A DNA stretch of 63,846 bases, from the NCBI GenBank assembly GCA_964390945.1, contig CAYMIV010000005.1:1-63846 (forward strand). The letters are read 5' to 3'. The stretch's first letter is position 1. Each line of letters starts with the position of its first letter. Under the pieces are notes generated by a model, which searched no databases, had not been told where the DNA came from, and saw only the letters and a list, made by a program, of their open reading frames with translations. Positions 59,364 through 63,846 of this stretch are shown piece by piece. The DNA comes from Damh-18 sp964390945 (lineage in GTDB: Bacteria; Patescibacteriota; Minisyncoccia; Phycocordibacterales; UBA918). The translations under genes and the position numbers were made by a program.

Positions 59364-59572
59364 GAAAGTGCGGTAGGATGTACCGTAACGGAGAATGTGG
59401 CGATTACCAACCGCCAGTCGCTCGCGCGAAGCCCTGTGCCTAATCCGAACCAAGAAGTGCCCGAACACCCTCGCGGTGTCGGGAAGCTCGGTGGAACCAC
59501 GACCTTGCAGATTGCGCAAAGATCGTCCGGGCAAAAATATGACATGGTCATATTTTTGCCCGGACGTTTTTT
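59364..59572 (+). promoter_or_regulatory. T-box riboswitch controlling thrS
   Basis: The T-box bulge TGGAACC is at 59492-59498. Below it, GCTCGG (59486-59491) pairs CCGGGC (59527-59532); above it, ACGACC (59499-59504) pairs GATCGT (59521-59526), one mismatch. The lower helix uses bases of the terminator's 5' arm (59524-59543), so the two folds exclude each other. Stem III is 59460-59483. A short 5' hairpin (59398-59402 with 59412-59416) displays ACC, a threonine codon, at 59406-59408. UGGA predicts U as the base before CCA in tRNA-Thr. Uncharged tRNA would allow thrS transcription. A long distal stem I is not evident. Confidence 0.85.
59524..59572 (+). terminator. T-box terminator before thrS
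   Basis: A perfect 20-bp stem (59524-59543 with 59547-59566) around ATG, followed by six T. It is one of the two alternative folds of the leader. Confidence 0.9.
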
Positions 59573-59608
59573 AAATACGCAGAGACATTATTCACTAAAC
59601 ACACATGC

Positions 59609-61366
59609 ATGAGTACACTCGTTGAAAAGCGTCACACGCTTGCCCACCTCCTCGCAAAGGTCATTGTGACGCACTACCCGCACGCAAAACCAACTATCGG
59701 TCCATCAATTGAGAATGGTTTCTACTATGATTTTGATTTTAGCGGCGGGGAAGCGCCAACAACTGATGATCTTAAGGGAATTGAGAAGCAAATGCGCAAG
59801 ATACTTCCCTCCTGGAAAGAATTTTCACATAGGGAGGTGAATGCCATCGAAGCGCGCGAGGTTTTCGCTGGTAACCCCTATAAAACGGAACTTATCAATG
59901 ACCTTGAGAAAGAGGGCGCGACCATCACCCTCTACACAGTCGGCTCTGGTGATCAAGAATTCACCGACCTCTGTCGCGGAGGTCATTCTGAGCACCCTTC
60001 CTCTGAGATAGCGAGCGAATCGTTTATGCTCTATACGGTTGCCGGTGCATACTGGCGTGGAGATGAAAAGAACCCCATGCTCACCCGCATCTACGGCTAC
60101 GCATTCGATACAAAAGAAGAGCTCGACACTTACCTGCATCAGATAGAAGAAGCGAAAGCGCGCGACCATCGTAAGCTTGGCAAGGAACTGGACCTTTTCA
60201 CATTTTCTGACTTAGTGGGAAGCGGACTCCCCCTTTGGACGCCCAAGGGTACGCGCATCCGCCACCTCCTCGACACCTATGTGTGGGAGCTCCGCGCAAA
60301 ACATGGATATGAGCGCGTCACCATTCCGCACATCACACGGAAAAGCCTTTATGAAACATCGGGTCATTGGGAGAAGTTCGCCGATGAACTTTTCCGTATT
60401 ACAACTCGCGAAGGCAAGGAATACGCGCTAAAACCGATGAACTGTCCGCACCATACCCAGATATTCGACAGACAACCCCACAGTTATCGCGAGATGCCGC
60501 AACGCTATGCCGAGACAACAATGGTTTATCGTGATGAACAATCCGGTGAACTCGGCGGACTCACTCGTGTGCTTTCAATCACCCAGGATGATTCGCATGT
60601 CTTTTGCCGTCACAATCAGGTTAAGGAAGAATTTTTCAAGATTTGGGACATCATCGACACATTCTATGGCACCTTTGGCTTCAAACTCCGTGTCCGACTT
60701 TCCTTTCATGACAGTAGCACGCCGGAAAAATATCTCGGGACGCAGGAGGTGTGGCAGAATGCAGAGACTGCGCTCCTTGAAATAGCGAAGGAGCGAAATG
60801 CGGATTACTTCATCGCGCCCGGTGAAGCAGCGATGTACGGACCGAAGCTCGACTTTATGGCAAAGGACTCGCTCGGACGCGAGCATCAGGTCGCGACCAT
60901 CCAGCTCGACATGAATCTCCCCGAGCGATTTGATCTCACCTGCATCAATGAGCGCGGAGAAAAAGAACGAATCGTCATGATTCATTGCGCAATCATGGGT
61001 TCCATTGAACGATTTTTGGCGGTCCTCATCGAACATGTGGGCGGTAACTTTCCTCTCTGGCTTTCACCCGAACAGGTGCGTATTATTCCTGTTTCGGACA
61101 CACACACCGCATACGCACGGACGGTACACGATGAGCTCGCCGGTATCGGTATACGGGCGACGTTTGATGATTCGAATGATTCGCTCGGAAAGAAAATCCG
61201 ACATGCGAAGAAAGAGAGACTTCCCTACTTTGTCGTGGTCGGAGATAAAGAGGTGGCAGGAAAGTCGGTTACACTCGAGTCGCGGAGCGGCTCGGGAATT
61301 GAGATGACCATCGAAGCGCTCGGGAATCACCTCCTTGCCGAAATTGAAACAAAAAAACTTGTATAG
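59609..61366 (+). CDS. thrS: Threonyl-tRNA synthetase without TGS domain
   Basis: 585 residues; full bacterial ThrRS is about 640 because of an N-terminal TGS domain, missing here. The editing domain has HTLAHLLAKV (HxxxH type) and TDLCRGGHSEH. The class II core shows motif 2 (MVYRDEQSGELGGLTRVLSITQDDSHVFC), MNCPHHTQIF with zinc-type Cys/His, and the final HCAIMGSIERFLAVLIEH motif 3. The anticodon-binding domain ends the protein. It charges tRNA-Thr. Expression is controlled by the T-box leader. Confidence 0.95.
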   Translation: MSTLVEKRHTLAHLLAKVIVTHYPHAKPTIGPSIENGFYYDFDFSGGEAPTTDDLKGIEKQMRKILPSWKEFSHREVNAIEAREVFAGNPYKTELINDLEKEGATITLYTVGSGDQEFTDLCRGGHSEHPSSEIASESFMLYTVAGAYWRGDEKNPMLTRIYGYAFDTKEELDTYLHQIEEAKARDHRKLGKELDLFTFSDLVGSGLPLWTPKGTRIRHLLDTYVWELRAKHGYERVTIPHITRKSLYETSGHWEKFADELFRITTREGKEYALKPMNCPHHTQIFDRQPHSYREMPQRYAETTMVYRDEQSGELGGLTRVLSITQDDSHVFCRHNQVKEEFFKIWDIIDTFYGTFGFKLRVRLSFHDSSTPEKYLGTQEVWQNAETALLEIAKERNADYFIAPGEAAMYGPKLDFMAKDSLGREHQVATIQLDMNLPERFDLTCINERGEKERIVMIHCAIMGSIERFLAVLIEHVGGNFPLWLSPEQVRIIPVSDTHTAYARTVHDELAGIGIRATFDDSNDSLGKKIRHAKKERLPYFVVVGDKEVAGKSVTLESRSGSGIEMTIEALGNHLLAEIETKKLV

Positions 61367-61383
61367 AGAAAAAATATTGGACG

Positions 61384-61419
61384 AGAAACGCCCGCCTGAC
61401 TTTGTCAGGCGGGCGTTTC
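61384..61419. terminator. Terminator between thrS and the surface protein
   Basis: A perfect 16-bp stem (about 61384-61400 with 61404-61419) around TTT, serving the plus-strand thrS and the minus-strand repeat gene. T-runs are weak. Confidence 0.75.
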
Positions 61420-61449
61420 GTTGTCCTATTTCCTATTTTCTACTCACTG

Positions 61450-63846
61450 TTATTTCAACAGAGTGAGGACTCTGTCCTTATTCACGATAACCCAGCCGCC
61501 CTCGGACGGGAATGTCGCTTTCGCGAGAGCAATAATGGCATCGAGAGTTTCAGTCTGTGCCGTTCGTTCATGCGAGCCGCCGACAATGAAACGTATTGCC
61601 TCACTCGACATGAGGACGTGCGCTTTCTGCGCGCGATCCTCAAAAAACGAGATGTCGTCACCAGCATCAGTGTCGTGTTCGTCTTCTTCAACCACATCCT
61701 CCTCCGTCTCTTCATCCAAAGTGCGAGTTGAGTTCGAAGTTCCGGTCGCATAGAGGTTTTCGTAGCCGATAACCGGCGCGTAGGCGGGAGCCGCCGATGC
61801 AACAATCGGTGTTACGATTTCTGGTTCGACTCGCGTGGGTGTATGCGTGATGGTGGGAGCGACCCGATATCCGGGAATACTTGTCTCAACATTTTCACGC
61901 TTCGTAAAGCGGGGGAACTGCAGTGCGGGCAACAGGGTGCGGAATGAAGCACTGGAGATCTTGCCGTTTCGGTAGACAAGAACGTAGGCAACAATGAGAC
62001 CCCAGAGTACGAGCATCATGTAGAAGAACGCGGTAAGCGCGGGACCCGCGTCAAATCCGGTGTACGGGAGTTTTGAGAGTGAGATGCCGGCGACAATGGG
62101 CGTGCGGGTAACGGTGACATTCGAGACATTGATGTCAACGCTACAATCTCGATGCTTGCTGCCTCGGTACACCGTCATTGTATAGGATGTTGATTTTGTC
62201 GGCTTTACGACAACAGAGTCCGCATCCTCATCAATATCGTCGTCCTTCTTTGTGTCGAACACCGTGTTACCGCGATTATCTTTTAGAACGGCTCGATCGG
62301 TGCGTGTATTCTTCCACGTGAGGGTTACTTTCTCACCTGCGCTAATCGACTTATCGGATGCGGTGAGAGTACAGCGAGGAGAACTTGATCCGCCTCCGCC
62401 TCCGCCTCCGCTTGATTTCAGCGTGACCGTCGCTTGACAGGTGTCAGAGGCGCTGCCGTTTGTTGCGGTGAGCGTATACGTTGTATCTGCGTTTACCGTT
62501 ACGTTTGTATTTCCATCGACTGCCACAGATCCGACCCCGTTGTTGATGGTGACTGTGGTCGCGTTCGTGGTATTCCATGTGAGTGTCGCCGTATCTCCCT
62601 TAGAAACGGAAGTTGGGCTAATACTGAAGGCATCGCATTTCGGAACAATGACTACGTCCGGAATGACAGTTACCTTGGTATTGCAGGTGACCGTGTCTTC
62701 ACCGTCCGTCGCGGTAAGTGTGAAGGTGGTTGTCGTACTTACCGCGACAACCTTTGAGCCATCAACGGAGACCGCGCCGACGCCATTGTCGATAGTAACT
62801 CCGGTTGCGTTCGAGGTATTCCAGGTGAGTGTCGTATTGCCAGGAGCGCTTAGGGTGCTCGGCGAAGCGCTAAATGCGTCACACGTGAGCGGTTCAGGTT
62901 CGGGCTCATCTTCAACAATGACCGTAGCAACGCACGTGACAGACGCTGCGGGTGTGCGCTCGGTTGCGACTCGCGTTGCGGTGAGTGTGTAGGTTGTGTT
63001 TACCGTTGGTGAGACGGTCTTGTTGCCGGAAAGTGCGACAGTACCCACACCCTGATCAATCGTGACCGTCTGCGCATTGGCTGTTGTCCATGAGAGCGTG
63101 GTCGATTCACCTTTTAGAATCTTTGCAGGAATTGCAGTGAGCGTACATGAGGGCGGAACAGGTACGTAGGGTTCAACGGTGATTGTTTTTTCACAGGTAA
63201 CCGAGCCGCCTGGTCCTGTTACAACGAGCGTGTATGTCGTCGTCACATGTGGACTGACAGTCTTATTGCCGGAAAGTGCGACTGTTTCATTGTTCAATTT
63301 TGCGGTTGAGCCGTTCGTTGATGACCAGTGGAGTGTTGTTGACTCGCCGTCGATTATTGTTTCGCGATCGGCGAAAAGACTACAGGTCGGCTTTACGGGA
63401 GGTTCATTGACCGCAAGCGTCGTCTTGCACGTCACAGTACCGCCCGCACCTATTGCGGTAAGCGTGTACTCGGTCGTTACAAGTGGTGCTACAGATTTTG
63501 AACCCGATAGAGCGACGTTCCCAATGCCATTATTCAACTGAGCGGTGGTAGCATTCGTTGTTGTCCAAGCGAGCGTTGCACTCTCCCCCTTCGTAATGCT
63601 CGACGGTGTTACGGTGAGCGTACAGGTCGGAGCCGGAGGAGGTACTGTAACAGTGATTGTGCGTGAGCAGTGAACGATGCCGGCATCATTTTGTGCGGTG
63701 AGCTGATACGTTGTCGTTACTCCTGGCGACACTACCTTGGAACCGTTCGCCGAGACCGCGCCAATTCCCTGGTTCAGAGAAACTGAAGTTGCATTCGTGG
63801 TTGTCCACGAGAGCGTCGAACTTTGACCCGCGGTGATTGAAGACGG
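61450..63846 (-). CDS. Ig-like repeat surface protein with LPYTG and membrane segment (partial)
   Basis: The gene enters from the right edge; 799 codons are visible, with the true start outside. The outer part consists of about seven Ig-like repeats of about 80 residues, each starting Cys (residues counted from the GTG at 63732: 37, 117, 196, 284, 366, 454), with pattern GES-TLTWTTTNAT and TTYTLTAT. Six Gly precede the diverged last repeat. LPYTG is at 555-559, followed by a membrane helix (563-587) and basic RNGK. A cytoplasmic part of 170 residues, rich in Asp/Glu, follows. It resembles a cell-surface adhesin anchored by its own membrane helix. Confidence 0.85.
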   Translation of the reverse strand, partial: PSSITAGQSSTLSWTTTNATSVSLNQGIGAVSANGSKVVSPGVTTTYQLTAQNDAGIVHCSRTITVTVPPPAPTCTLTVTPSSITKGESATLAWTTTNATTAQLNNGIGNVALSGSKSVAPLVTTEYTLTAIGAGGTVTCKTTLAVNEPPVKPTCSLFADRETIIDGESTTLHWSSTNGSTAKLNNETVALSGNKTVSPHVTTTYTLVVTGPGGSVTCEKTITVEPYVPVPPSCTLTAIPAKILKGESTTLSWTTANAQTVTIDQGVGTVALSGNKTVSPTVNTTYTLTATRVATERTPAASVTCVATVIVEDEPEPEPLTCDAFSASPSTLSAPGNTTLTWNTSNATGVTIDNGVGAVSVDGSKVVAVSTTTTFTLTATDGEDTVTCNTKVTVIPDVVIVPKCDAFSISPTSVSKGDTATLTWNTTNATTVTINNGVGSVAVDGNTNVTVNADTTYTLTATNGSASDTCQATVTLKSSGGGGGGGSSSPRCTLTASDKSISAGEKVTLTWKNTRTDRAVLKDNRGNTVFDTKKDDDIDEDADSVVVKPTKSTSYTMTVYRGSKHRDCSVDINVSNVTVTRTPIVAGISLSKLPYTGFDAGPALTAFFYMMLVLWGLIVAYVLVYRNGKISSASFRTLLPALQFPRFTKRENVETSIPGYRVAPTITHTPTRVEPEIVTPIVASAAPAYAPVIGYENLYATGTSNSTRTLDEETEEDVVEEDEHDTDAGDDISFFEDRAQKAHVLMSSEAIRFIVGGSHERTAQTETLDAIIALAKATFPSEGGWVIVNKDRVLTLLK

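Noticed and set aside
59364..59523. The thrS leader as a plain terminator of dnaE
   Set aside because: The terminator is about 160 bases past dnaE, and the sequence before it forms a competing antiterminator with the TGGAACC bulge, which a plain terminator would not need.
61450..63846. Regular repeats as a CRISPR array
   Set aside because: The repe units are about 240 bases, in frame, and code for Ig-like domains with Cys-starting patterns. They are not short direct repeats with unique spacers.
1..63846. TGA recoding as in Gracilibacteria
   Set aside because: Many complete genes, including the SDR at 921-923, end at TGA with family-typical lengths, and no conserved protein has an in-frame TGA.
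1..63846. tRNA, rRNA or insertion sequences
   Set aside because: I looked in the gaps for T-loop and acceptor patterns and for transposase frames and saw none. A tRNAscan run would be decisive.

Overview
The window looks like a piece of a small-genome Patescibacteria (Candidate Phyla Radiation) chromosome, most likely of the Parcubacteria/Paceibacteria lineage. That is inferred from the combination of a short SMC with no visible hinge, a DnaG with most zinc ligands gone, a DUF5752-like protein beside GH15/GH57/GT4 genes, very short intergenic gaps, charged low-complexity tails on core proteins, and reduced pathways. TGA is used as an ordinary stop codon in many genes, so the recoded Gracilibacteria/Absconditabacteria are excluded. 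I saw no tRNA, rRNA, insertion sequence, prophage or CRISPR array.

Layout. 1-16.5 kb is accessory: an SDR reductase, a type IV pilus block (pilin, pilC, N-terminally short pilB), an orphan small protein, an alpha/beta hydrolase, a membrane protein built of three internal repeats, a 953-residue protein that looks like two metallophosphoesterase domains (first one decayed), PhoH, a candidate cysteine peptidase, MgtC, HlyIII, a DEAD-box helicase and a secreted GH18 protein. 16.8-24 kb holds truB and a glucan-metabolism cluster (GH15, DUF5752-like, GH57, GT4), then rpmG and class I aldolase. 24-35 kb holds an ABC exporter, prmC, small membrane proteins, hisS, a DEDD exonuclease, uppP, an anchored thioredoxin-fold protein, a UvrD-type helicase-nuclease and a CBS protein. 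35-56 kb is core information processing: rpoD-dnaG, rpoB-rpoC, trmD, khpA, rpsP, rnr, smc, a pseudopilin, rnc, nusB (fused to Nudix), rpmF and rnhB. 56-63.8 kb has dnaE, a T-box-controlled thrS, and a large repeat-rich surface protein that runs off the right edge.

The most unusual signals are non-coding. (1) Two copies of one structured RNA, at 29530-29651 (+) and 46776-46870 (-, in the trmD leader), can be aligned by hand. They share a rod of short helices separated by four invariant tandem G-A pairs. Five base pairs have changed on both sides with pairing kept, and four more changed on one side compatibly. I do not recognise this family. (2) The thrS leader is a T-box: a 7-base TGGAACC bulge sits between two helices, the lower of which uses the same bases as the 5' arm of a 20-bp terminator. 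(3) A four-way-junction leader with a competing local hairpin lies directly upstream of the thioredoxin-fold gene at 30568-30747.

Genes that appear to work together: dnaG-rpoD and rpoB-rpoC (transcription and replication initiation); rpsP-khpA-trmD (ribosome and tRNA maturation, with no rimM); GH15-DUF5752-GH57-GT4 (storage or surface glucan turnover feeding the nearby aldolase); pilB-pilC-pilin (pilus assembly); and rnc, rnr and rnhB (RNA processing). Several genes have good -35/-10 promoters so close to the start codon that the mRNA leader would be only a few bases long.
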